A stretch of DNA of 5,809 bases from NCBI GenBank assembly GCA_900542425.1, contig UQNQ01000044.1:1-5809 (forward strand), in the 5' to 3' direction. This document shows positions 1-5,447 of the stretch, piece after piece. Under the pieces are notes generated by a model that saw only the letters and a program-made list of their open reading frames with translations, had not been told where the DNA came from and ran no database searches. The stretch comes from an uncultured Eubacteriales bacterium (lineage in GTDB: Bacteria > Bacillota > Clostridia > Oscillospirales > CAG-272). Each line of letters opens with the position of its first letter. The stretch's first letter is position 1. The position numbers and the translations under genes were made by a program.

Positions 1-78
1 GAATGGATACGTATCCAGAAACTTTCGGGTGCCGATGATAGAACCAAAATAGCACCTGTCATAAAGAACAAGAATTAA
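1..78 (+). CDS. C-terminal end of an unidentified protein (partial)
   Basis: The frame beginning at base 1 stays open for 25 codons and stops at TAA 76-78, with a second in-frame TAA directly after it. The other two forward frames close sooner, at 12 and 17 codons. The readable tail is basic and hydrophilic and ends in IKNKN. It is too short to place in a family, so no function is proposed. The gene would start outside the window. That it is a real gene end rests only on the open frame, the double stop and the AT-rich gap that follows. Confidence 0.45.
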   Translation, partial: EWIRIQKLSGADDRTKIAPVIKNKN

Positions 79-82
79 TAAC

Positions 83-147
83 CAAAAAACAAGAGAATTT
101 ATGTTTTTTGTAAGAAAAAAAGAGTTGCGATTTTTTCTTATTCGCAA
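83..147 (+). repeat. Cluster of AT-rich inverted repeats between the partial gene and aspA
   Basis: Two perfect inverted repeats lie side by side. CAAAAAACA (83-91) pairs with TGTTTTTTG (102-110), and TAAGAAAAAA (111-120) pairs with TTTTTTCTTA (131-140). The loop of the second contains TTGCGA (125-130), which can pair instead with TCGCAA (142-147), so the second hairpin and the third pairing compete or form a pseudoknot. The first hairpins could serve as weak termination of the upstream gene, but there is no GC-rich stem, so this is uncertain. Confidence 0.4.
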
Positions 148-161
148 ATGGTGAAAACGGA

Positions 162-190
162 TTTACAAAAATATCTGTACGTTCTATGAT
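162..190 (+). promoter_or_regulatory. Sigma-A type promoter for aspA
   Basis: A -35 box TTTACA (162-167) and a -10 box TATGAT (185-190) are separated by 17 bases, which is optimal spacing. Transcription would start near 197 and give a leader of about 105 bases before aspA. An additional extended -10-like element, TGG TATGTT (244-252), lies closer to the gene but lacks a matching -35 box. Confidence 0.65.
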
Positions 191-301
191 ATGTAAAGTG
201 TGCAAAGGATACTGTCGGTTTCATATGAATTTTTTATGTTTTGTGGTATGTTATAAATAAAGATATATTGATCGGCCGGCAATATAAAGGGGGCTTGTGA
301 T

Positions 302-1723
302 ATGAATGATAATTATAGAATAGAACGGGATTCCATCGGGGAACTTGCGGTTCCTGTGGACGCTTATTATGGGGTGCAGTCGCTTCGGGCATATCGGAAT
401 TTTCAGATTACGGGACAGAGACTGCATCCTCTTTTCATTCAAAATATTATAAAAATCAAAAAAGCGGCGGCAATTGTAAATGAGAAAATCGGTGTATTGG
501 AGCATGAAAAGGCAGAGGCGATGATTGCGGCATGCGACGAAATCATAAACGGCGAACATGCGGATGCTTTTATCGTGGATGCCATTCAAGGTGGTGCCGG
601 TACTTCTGCCAATATGAATGCCAATGAGGTCATTGCCAATCGTGCCATAGAAATTCTTGGCGGGAAAAAAGGCGATTATTCGCTTATTCATCCGAATGAC
701 CATGTCAATATTGCGCAGTCAACAAATGATGTCATCCCGACGGCAGGCAAAATGACCGTGATTGATTTAATTCAGCCGTTTTTGGTCAGTCTTTATATGC
801 TTGCTCTTTCCTTTGATGGAAAAGCAAAGGAATTTGACAGTATTATCAAAATGGGCAGAACTCAGCTCCAGGATGCGGTTCCGATCCGACTTGGACAGGA
901 GTTTTCGGCGTATGCAGCCGTGGTTCGCCGTGATATCGGACGCATTGAGGCTGCTGAGCGTGAAATGCATACAGTTAATCTCGGAGGAAGTGCAATCGGG
1001 ACATCTATCAATGTATCTCCTAAATATCTCGCTGAAATTCCGAAAGTGCTTTCCGGCGTTGCCGGATATGAAATTCATACCGCAGACAATTTAATTGATT
1101 CTACACAGAATCTCGACGGATTTGTTACGGTTTCCTCCGCACTCAAAACCTGTGCCGTGAATCTTTCCAAAATAGCGAACGATCTGAGACTTCTTTCCAG
1201 TGGACCGCGGACCGGCATCGGAGAATTGGTTCTTCCGGCAAAACAGAATGGTTCTTCCATTATGCCGGGTAAGGTAAATCCTGTTATTCCCGAGGTTGTC
1301 AATCAGGTGGCTTTTCTTGTCATTGGCCACGATGCGACAATTGCTGCCGCAGCGGAGGCTGGACAGCTTGAACTCAATGCGTTTGAGCCTGTTATTTTCT
1401 ATCAATTGTTTGAATCCATTTCTTCCATGACCGCTGCCGTCGATACTTTTGTGGAAAATTGTGTGATCGGAATCCGTGCGGATCGGGAAAAATGTGAAGC
1501 AAATGTAGAAGCAAGCACCGGAATCGTGACGGCAATGGCACCGTATATCGGATACCAAAATGCGGCAAGCATTGCCAAGGAATCGCTGAAAACCGGTGTG
1601 TCGGTTCGAAGTATTATTTTACGGGATGGTATGATGAATGAAGCGGAGCTTTCTCACATTTTAGATGCCCGTGCCATGACAGAGCCTCGTGAGGTGAATT
1701 CTGTTAAGCAGATGAAAAATTGA
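302..1723 (+). CDS. aspA: Aspartate ammonia-lyase (aspartase)
   Basis: This 473-residue enzyme reversibly converts L-aspartate to fumarate and ammonium in the cytoplasm, linking aspartate catabolism to fumarate respiration or the C4-dicarboxylate pool. It belongs to the fumarase/aspartase superfamily, and its length matches characterised aspartases (about 468-478). Visible signatures are GTSANMNANEV (residues 100-110), STND (140-143), MGRTQLQDAVP (184-194) and the family signature GSSIMPGKVNP (317-327). The last carries Ser318 and Lys324, which match by number the catalytic serine and substrate-binding lysine described for Bacillus AspB. Gln188 in GRTQLQD favours aspartase over class II fumarase, which usually has His there. 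The ATG is preceded by AAAGGGGG (286-293). The gene has its own promoter (162-190) and terminator (1734-1765), so it looks monocistronic. No truncation is seen. Confidence 0.96.
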   Translation: MNDNYRIERDSIGELAVPVDAYYGVQSLRAYRNFQITGQRLHPLFIQNIIKIKKAAAIVNEKIGVLEHEKAEAMIAACDEIINGEHADAFIVDAIQGGAGTSANMNANEVIANRAIEILGGKKGDYSLIHPNDHVNIAQSTNDVIPTAGKMTVIDLIQPFLVSLYMLALSFDGKAKEFDSIIKMGRTQLQDAVPIRLGQEFSAYAAVVRRDIGRIEAAEREMHTVNLGGSAIGTSINVSPKYLAEIPKVLSGVAGYEIHTADNLIDSTQNLDGFVTVSSALKTCAVNLSKIANDLRLLSSGPRTGIGELVLPAKQNGSSIMPGKVNPVIPEVVNQVAFLVIGHDATIAAAAEAGQLELNAFEPVIFYQLFESISSMTAAVDTFVENCVIGIRADREKCEANVEASTGIVTAMAPYIGYQNAASIAKESLKTGVSVRSIILRDGMMNEAELSHILDARAMTEPREVNSVKQMKN

Positions 1724-1733
1724 TTAATTGATT

Positions 1734-1765
1734 AAAAAAGGACGGCTTTTTAGCTGTCCTTTTTT
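1734..1765 (+). terminator. Rho-independent terminator of aspA
   Basis: GGACGGC (1740-1746) pairs with GCTGTCC (1753-1759) through one G-U wobble, with a six-base loop. The stem is extended by six A (1734-1739) opposite six T (1760-1765), so it could also work in the reverse direction. It begins 11 bases after the aspA stop codon. Confidence 0.9.
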
Positions 1766-1940
1766 ACGGTAACGGGATTTTTTAAAAGGGAAATTCCTTT
1801 TGAAAGTTTTTTATTTGATGAGCGGTTGCAAAAAAATGTTGCCACTAAACGAGCAGTGAGAAAAATCAACATGATGAAACGAAAGGCTGTATTTTAATCG
1901 TAGCAGGAATGGTATGATGTTAATTTTAAAATCCAAAAGG
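1766..1940. other. Gap between aspA terminator and the HAD promoter
   Basis: No gene is seen here. Together with the promoter and leader that follow, it makes up 339 bases between the aspA terminator and the HAD start. A weak hairpin AAAAGG (1784-1789) with CCTTTT (1796-1801) lies just after the terminator and may be a backup. Frames are short, and the only start codons lead to peptides of under ten residues without ribosome binding sites. Confidence 0.5.
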
Positions 1941-1970
1941 TTGACAGAAAAACTTGATTTTTTATATGTT
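1941..1970 (+). promoter_or_regulatory. Promoter for the HAD-family gene
   Basis: A perfect TTGACA (1941-1946) is followed by overlapping -10 candidates, TATATG (1963-1968, 16-base spacer) and TATGTT (1965-1970, 18-base spacer). Transcription would start near 1975-1980, leaving a leader of about 125 bases. That leader contains CAGATAT (2007-2013) facing ATATCTG (2048-2054). Confidence 0.6.
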
Positions 1971-2092
1971 GTATGCTATTCTATAAAAAACGTGGCAGAA
2001 TAAAGACAGATATGCAATTTGACCAAGAAGGATTGATTTCTTTGAAAATATCTGCCTAGCATTTGGCGGTACCAAAGAAAACAGAAATCAGA

Positions 2093-2096
2093 GAGG
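2093..2096 (+). promoter_or_regulatory. Ribosome binding site fixing the HAD start
   Basis: GAGG within GAGAGGAAAT lies eight bases before ATG 2105. The same frame is open back to a TTG at 2063, but that codon has no purine-rich site before it and would add 14 residues upstream of the HAD core beta strand. ATG 2105 is therefore preferred. Confidence 0.75.
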
Positions 2097-2104
2097 AAAT
2101 TTTT

Positions 2105-2821
2105 ATGATAACTCTTTTGGCATTTGATTTGGATGGTACTTTAACACAATATAAAACGCCTCTTGCAGCGGCTAATCGGGAAATCTTGACAGCATTGTCG
2201 CACAAATATCGTCTTGTTATGGTAGGCGCTGGCAGTTGTACGCGAATTTTTGAACAGCTTGGACAATTCCCGATTGATGTTATCGGAAACTATGGTATGC
2301 AGGTTGCAAGATATGATTATAAGAGAAAAACACTTGATATGATAGAAAATGATACGGTTCCTTATGATAGGGAGAAGATAGAGTTACGGGTTACGATGCT
2401 GCGTAAAAAATATGGATTTACCGCATATGCGGGGGATAATGTGCAGATTTATGATTCCGGCTTTGTTGTTTTCCCGCTTCTTGGTACTGCTGCCTCCATT
2501 CAAGATAAGCTTGCCTTTGATCCGGACAGGAAAAAAAGGCGTGTTCTTTATGCTGATGTATGCAACGCATTTCCTGAATACAATGTATTTATTGGCGGAT
2601 CCTCTTCGTTTGATATTGCGCCGAGGCCATTCCAAAAATATTACGCATTATCTAAATATTGCAGGGAAGAGAACATTCATCCTTGTGAGGTCATATTCTT
2701 CGGAGATGATTATGGAGTGGGAGGAAATGATGAAAGCATCTATCTTTCGGAGATCCGTTTTATGAAAGTAGATGGTTATGAAAGATTTCCTGACGCTGTC
2801 TATGCAGCAAAATTGATTTGA
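2105..2821 (+). CDS. HAD-IIB hydrolase resembling eukaryotic-type phosphomannomutase
   Basis: This is a 238-residue cytoplasmic HAD-superfamily phosphotransferase or phosphatase. Motif I is FDLDGTLT (residues 7-14), with Asp8 as expected nucleophile and Asp10 as acid/base. VGAGS (40-44) is in the place of motif II. Lys178 in PFQKYYAL fits motif III, and FFGDDYGVGGND (198-209) is the acidic motif IV. A C2b-type cap would lie at about residues 85-165. GGSSSFDIAPRPFQKYY (164-180) and the GGND motif closely echo eukaryotic PMM (PMM1/PMM2), whose reaction is mannose-6-phosphate to mannose-1-phosphate. From my by-eye alignment to remembered PMM2, the cap segment YDSGFVVFPLLGT (116-128) lacks both arginines that PMM2 uses to hold the second phosphate, so a plain phosphatase or another substrate is equally possible. 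It has its own promoter and no clear terminator before the tRNA promoter. HAD membership is secure; substrate is unknown. Confidence 0.85.
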   Translation: MITLLAFDLDGTLTQYKTPLAAANREILTALSHKYRLVMVGAGSCTRIFEQLGQFPIDVIGNYGMQVARYDYKRKTLDMIENDTVPYDREKIELRVTMLRKKYGFTAYAGDNVQIYDSGFVVFPLLGTAASIQDKLAFDPDRKKRRVLYADVCNAFPEYNVFIGGSSSFDIAPRPFQKYYALSKYCREENIHPCEVIFFGDDYGVGGNDESIYLSEIRFMKVDGYERFPDAVYAAKLI

Positions 2822-2838
2822 AAATCTGAAATTTGTTG

Positions 2839-2867
2839 TTGACAATTCTTTGAAAATATGATAGCAT
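2839..2867 (+). promoter_or_regulatory. Strong promoter for tRNA-Ser
   Basis: TTGACA (2839-2844), a 17-base spacer and TAGCAT (2862-2867) preceded by TGA (2859-2861) form a consensus -35 with an extended -10. It begins 18 bases after the HAD stop. Transcription from about 2874 would run through a 120-base leader into the tRNA. Confidence 0.7.
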
Positions 2868-2995
2868 AAAAAAGCGCCTGAAAGAGAAATATCAAAGTTA
2901 TGGTAATGATGACCGGATGGCAAATATAAAAAATTTTATAGTTCTCTCGTGAAATTCTCTCGTTTTTCTGAGGTCTTTCGCAAAAGATATCCTAC

Positions 2996-3084
2996 GGAGG
3001 GATATCGAAGTGGTCATAACGAGGCGGTCTTGAAAACCGTTTGGGAGCAATCCCACAAGGGTTCGAATCCCTTACCCTCCGCCA
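2996..3084 (+). tRNA. tRNA-Ser (anticodon UGA)
   Basis: This is a class II tRNA of 89 bases including encoded CCA (3082-3084). The acceptor strands are 2996-3002 and 3074-3080, with G3081 as discriminator. The D arm is TCG/CGA (3005-3007/3020-3022). The anticodon stem is 3024-3028/3036-3040, with loop CTTGAAA placing TGA at 3031-3033. The long variable arm TGGGA-GCAA-TCCCA (3042-3055) is typical of serine tRNAs. The T arm AAGGG/CCCTT closes a TTCGAAT loop. It decodes UCA and, by wobble, UCG. The last acceptor pair (A3002 with A3074) is a mismatch. Confidence 0.96.
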
Positions 3085-3121
3085 AAAAAGAAGCCCCACT
3101 ATATAGTGGGGCTTCTTTTTT
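3085..3121 (+). terminator. Palindromic terminator of tRNA-Ser
   Basis: GAAGCCCCACT (3090-3100) pairs perfectly with AGTGGGGCTTC (3105-3115) around ATAT. Flanking runs of six A and six T (3116-3121) extend it. The A of the tRNA CCA is the first base of the A run, so tRNA and terminator are directly fused. It can act in both directions. Confidence 0.93.
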
Positions 3122-3439
3122 GATAAAATATATAGTTGATTTTTTTACGAGGATATCACCTTGCGATATGAACAGAGAAGTGCAGAAGTGTCGAAAATCA
3201 TAAAGTCATTTCCTTTTGGTGCAGTAGCCCGTAAATGACCGGTCTGTTATTTTGTACGCGAGAGGACGTGTTCCTACCAATACAGATAGGGATTAAATCA
3301 AAAGTAATCATCGCTTTTCTTTGATTCGTATGATTTGTTTGCTTTTGAATATTTATTGGAATTTTGGTAAAAAGAAAGATGAGAAAGAATGAAAAATACT
3401 GTAAATCTATGAAAAAAAAGGTAAAAGAGAAAAAAATCC
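3122..3439. other. Gene-free AT-rich region between tRNA and prophage remnant
   Basis: I see no gene here on either strand. The open frames are AT-driven, lack ribosome binding sites and overlap one another. One inverted repeat stands out: GTCATTT (3205-3211) faces AAATGAC (3233-3239) across 21 bases. A second short one is CCTA (3274-3277) with TAGG (3288-3291). No riboswitch or known RNA family is recognised. Confidence 0.5.
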
Positions 3440-3468
3440 TTGACGATGGGTGGATTTTGTGTTATTAT
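3440..3468 (+). promoter_or_regulatory. Strong promoter upstream of the decayed phage region
   Basis: TTGACG (3440-3445), a 17-base spacer and TATTAT (3463-3468) preceded by TGT (3460-3462) make a near-consensus promoter with an extended -10. Transcription would start near 3475 and enter a region with no intact gene for almost 700 bases. The first start codon in the transcript, ATG 3557, reads only eight codons. Confidence 0.65.
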
Positions 3469-3633
3469 ATAGTAAACAAAAGTTCGGAACAAGCAAACCG
3501 GGACAAAAATAGGGATTTTTCAAAAATTTCAAAAACAGGATAGATTTAATCAAACAATGTCCTTTAAAAAGAGTACACGGTAAAATTGAACGTTTTACTG
3601 TGTGTACAAAAAAGTATCGTAACGGCTTTGTAA

Positions 3634-4160
3634 AACGAATTTTTGTATGGGGAGAACACGCTTGAAACGGCTGCAAAAACGGTCGAGTGAGCGATAAAAC
3701 GAGGTAAACGTGACACCGATTCCGTTAAATCGACGGCGGAAAGCGCCAACAACAAAGCATGGGCAAACGCTTTCTCGTCACATAGTCGCAATGCATCCAA
3801 CTCACAAGCGGCACACTTGCCGTCGTTAGAAGCGGCACCAGGAGTATCAAGTCTATTTTCTCCCCGGCAAAAAATCCGCGGATATATCATAACGAAAGAG
3901 ATAGGCACCTGAGGAATATCAAGAACGCTTGCCGACAGGACGGAATCTCGTTTTACGGATCTGTCGTTTTTGACACTGAGTTATCCATCCGGAATTTTTA
4001 AGTGCCGGATTCAAATTACGGTACGTGCGAGCAGTTCGGTAACGATGAGTTTTTCGGCAGGAACGACCTATATCGGAAAAATTCGACCTCATTTGTGGCG
4101 AGAAAAACGTATGAAATATCCGTCAAGGATAAAATTGTAATTATAACGGAGGTAAATTAA
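3634..4160 (+). pseudogene. Decayed phage tail fibre / tail appendage protein
   Basis: Fragments of one tail-fibre-like protein are readable across frames. NTLETAAKTVE (3655-3687) matches the common phage phrase NTLxTxAKTVVGAINE and is cut by TGA 3688-3690. In the same frame follows DSVKSTAESANNKAWANAF, a coiled-coil linker motif typical of tail proteins. SGTLAVVRSGT (3807-3839) lies in a second frame and recalls the GTLPVxRGGTG fibre motif; removing one A near 3840 restores GVSSL. Another TGA is at 3910-3912. SRFTDLSFLTLSYPSG through SAGTTYIGK is back in the first frame. Restoring one A in the A run 4077-4081 joins it to VARKTYEISVKDKIVI and the final stop TAA 4158-4160. The 5' limit is uncertain; a further open stretch runs through 3513-3665 in another frame. 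The matches are from memory of phage tail proteins, without a search. Confidence 0.7.
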
Positions 4161-4161
4161 T

Positions 4162-4827
4162 ATGGAAATTTATGACAAAAAACGCACGCTGATGACAGGC
4201 GGCGAAGCAGACACATGGGAAGAAGTTCTGACTGTTCAATATGAATTTACGTATGCTGATATAGGCGTTCATGATACGATGGTTTATAGCATCAAAGCGC
4301 CTATTTCAAGGTCACAATTGGTTGGAAGCAACAGTGAATATGTTATCAAATTTAATAGTACATTACAACAATATGATGATATTTTTGTGGATTTACCCAG
4401 AGTTGAAATATCGATTGTTTCCAGAGATGACCCGGATGGTGATACAATACCTGTCAAATATAATGATTACAGTGACTTGGAAGAGGATTTTGCCACGATT
4501 AACTGCGATTCTTCTACCGGTTATTGGAATGCACCGAATTTAATTGAAAGTGATAATGTTTATTATATCGATCCCGCGGGAAATGATGATTATGATGTTT
4601 TGGTTTTTTGCTATGTGGCAAATAGCAGCGGCGGAGACGAGGGCGATTGTCCTGCCGGAGGTGACCATGATTTTTCTGCGGTGGGTCAACCTGGGTATTC
4701 ACTTTTCGACTACCAGTGTCCAAATTGCAAGCAGACGGGATATTGCTATCATCAAACAACGCAGTGTACGAAATGCGGTGCATATTCCGATTTTGTCCTA
4801 TGTACAAATTGCGGATGGCAGAGTTAA
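4162..4827 (+). CDS. Phage-region protein with C-terminal zinc ribbon
   Basis: This is a 221-residue intact protein of unknown function. CGGAGG (4147-4152) lies nine bases before the ATG and overlaps the last codons of the upstream pseudogene, so the two genes were translationally close. Residues 1-155 are acidic, Asp/Ser/Tyr-rich and look beta-stranded, with no signal peptide or membrane segment. A Gly-rich linker (156-170, including CPAGGDHDF) leads to a cysteine-rich tail: CPNC (186-189), Cys195, His197, CTKC (202-205) and CTNC (214-217). This spacing suggests one or two zinc ribbons at the extreme C terminus. Its place between a tail fibre and an XhlA-like gene suggests a tail accessory or structural protein, but that is inference. 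It is the longest undamaged gene in the remnant. I recognise no named family. Confidence 0.85.
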   Translation: MEIYDKKRTLMTGGEADTWEEVLTVQYEFTYADIGVHDTMVYSIKAPISRSQLVGSNSEYVIKFNSTLQQYDDIFVDLPRVEISIVSRDDPDGDTIPVKYNDYSDLEEDFATINCDSSTGYWNAPNLIESDNVYYIDPAGNDDYDVLVFCYVANSSGGDEGDCPAGGDHDFSAVGQPGYSLFDYQCPNCKQTGYCYHQTTQCTKCGAYSDFVLCTNCGWQS

Positions 4828-4845
4828 AAAAAGAGACAGGACACA

Positions 4846-5156
4846 ATGAATTTCGGACATATCCATGAGGAATGGCTTATCTATGCGAAGCTTTCGGTTG
4901 TCATAGCAAACAGGGAATATTTTACAAAAGATGCTGCTCTCTCTTGTTATTGCGGCGAAAGAAAAAATGGACGGCGGGACGGAAGAGATCAAATTTGCCG
5001 GTGTGCGGAACGGATCTATGAGATTATGCTGCCGGGGATTTTTCAGAGGGTAGAAGATATCGCCGGTGGATTGAGGATGCCGCCACGAGGATGAAAGAAT
5101 ATCTCTCTGAAAACGAAAAAGCGGCGTTCCTTGTTGCGGGAGGTGGAAGAATATGA
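4846..5156 (+). pseudogene. Small helical phage protein, broken by three indels
   Basis: The nominal frame from ATG 4846 (AGGA at 4838-4841) runs to TGA 5092, but its sense changes along the way. It starts well with HEEWLIYAKLSVVIANREYF. From CTT 4943 the frame one base later reads LVIAAKEKMDGGTEEIKFAG. From 5005 the first frame resumes as AERIYEIMLPGIFQRVED. From 5058 the third frame reads YRRWIEDAATRMKEYLSE and onwards to TGA 5154-5156. Adding CT in the CTCTCT run (4939-4944), removing one GT from GTGT (5001-5004) and adding one T at 5058 gives a continuous product of 103 residues, mostly helical. Its stop then overlaps the ATG of the next gene (ATGA), a normal phage arrangement. Function unknown. 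Sequencing error cannot be excluded. Confidence 0.72.
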
Positions 5157-5404
5157 CGGAAACCATTTTATCCGCGGTCATTTCTGCTAGTGCGGCGATT
5201 CTTGTATGTATTCTGACCAGTGTCTTTCAGAATCGGCGTTCCAGAGCGCAGCAGGAGAAAACAGTGGCACTGATTGAATACAGGCTGGGGGAACTGACCG
5301 CTCATGTGGAAAAGCACAATGAAGTGATAGAACGTACCTATGTCCTTGAGGGACAGATGAAAGAGGTCCAGCACGATATACGGGATCTCAAGAGGATAAG
5401 ATAG
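5153..5404 (+). CDS. XhlA-like membrane-anchored coiled-coil phage protein
   Basis: This 83-residue protein has one N-terminal membrane helix (about residues 5-25, rich in Ile, Leu, Val and Ala), a basic stop-transfer patch NRRSR (27-31), and a long amphipathic helix or coiled coil from about 38 to 82. The stretch KHNEVIERT (54-62) is a phrase I associate with small Firmicutes phage proteins encoded next to holins and annotated as hemolysin XhlA-like; such proteins assist membrane damage at lysis. GGGAGGTGG (5138-5146) gives a very strong ribosome binding site nine bases from the ATG. Its start overlaps the stop of the preceding broken gene. The predicted layout is a short outer or membrane N terminus with a cytoplasmic coil. 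No holin or lysin follows, so the role may now be lost. Confidence 0.85.
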   Translation: MTETILSAVISASAAILVCILTSVFQNRRSRAQQEKTVALIEYRLGELTAHVEKHNEVIERTYVLEGQMKEVQHDIRDLKRIR

Positions 5405-5406
5405 AG

Positions 5407-5447
5407 AAACCAAAGAAGCCGGTATACAGACCGGCTTCTTTGGTTTT
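5407..5447 (+). terminator. Terminator closing the phage remnant
   Basis: A perfect 17-bp stem joins 5407-5423 to 5430-5446 with loop ATACAG (5424-5429). The core is AAGAAGCCGGT with ACCGGCTTCTT, flanked by A and T runs. It begins three bases after the XhlA-like stop codon. Confidence 0.93.

Larger units (their letters stand above)
3634..5447 (+). mobile_element. Prophage remnant: end of a tail module without lysis genes
   Basis: Four + strand reading units in the order of a Firmicutes siphovirus late region lie here: tail fibre, zinc-ribbon protein, small helical protein and XhlA-like membrane protein, then a terminator. Two of the four are broken. Spacings are tight (1-18 bases or overlapping), as in phage late operons. 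Holin and endolysin genes that normally follow are absent, as are integrase, repressor and head genes. Boundaries are approximate. No duplicated attachment sequence was found; the tRNA-Ser 3' end 550 bases upstream is a possible but unproven integration site. Confidence 0.7.

Noticed and set aside
2061..2075. GGCGGTACCA, resembling a T-box antiterminator core
   Set aside because: No specifier stem, no terminator/antiterminator pair and no aminoacyl-tRNA-related gene follows; the match is only a few bases.
2949..3203. An open frame of 84 codons across the tRNA gene
   Set aside because: It runs through tRNA-Ser and its terminator, which are certain, and it has no ribosome binding site.
3298..3676. 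Two minus-strand frames of 64 and 89 residues
   Set aside because: Phe/Tyr/Lys-rich products of AT-rich DNA, overlapping each other, lacking start signals and lying across a good + strand promoter.
3564..3908. A 114-residue open frame on the minus strand
   Set aside because: It is the antisense of the tail-fibre pseudogene, whose + strand carries recognisable phage motifs; the minus product has no motif and no ribosome binding site.
3688..3912. In-frame TGA codons read as possible selenocysteine or recoded stops
   Set aside because: The same gene also has frame changes, no SECIS-like hairpin is evident, and aspA uses TGA as a true stop.
3983..4006. ATCCGG...CCGGAT inverted repeat
   Set aside because: It lies within the coding part of the tail pseudogene (SYPSG to CRI), has a 12-base loop and no T run, so it is most likely coincidental.
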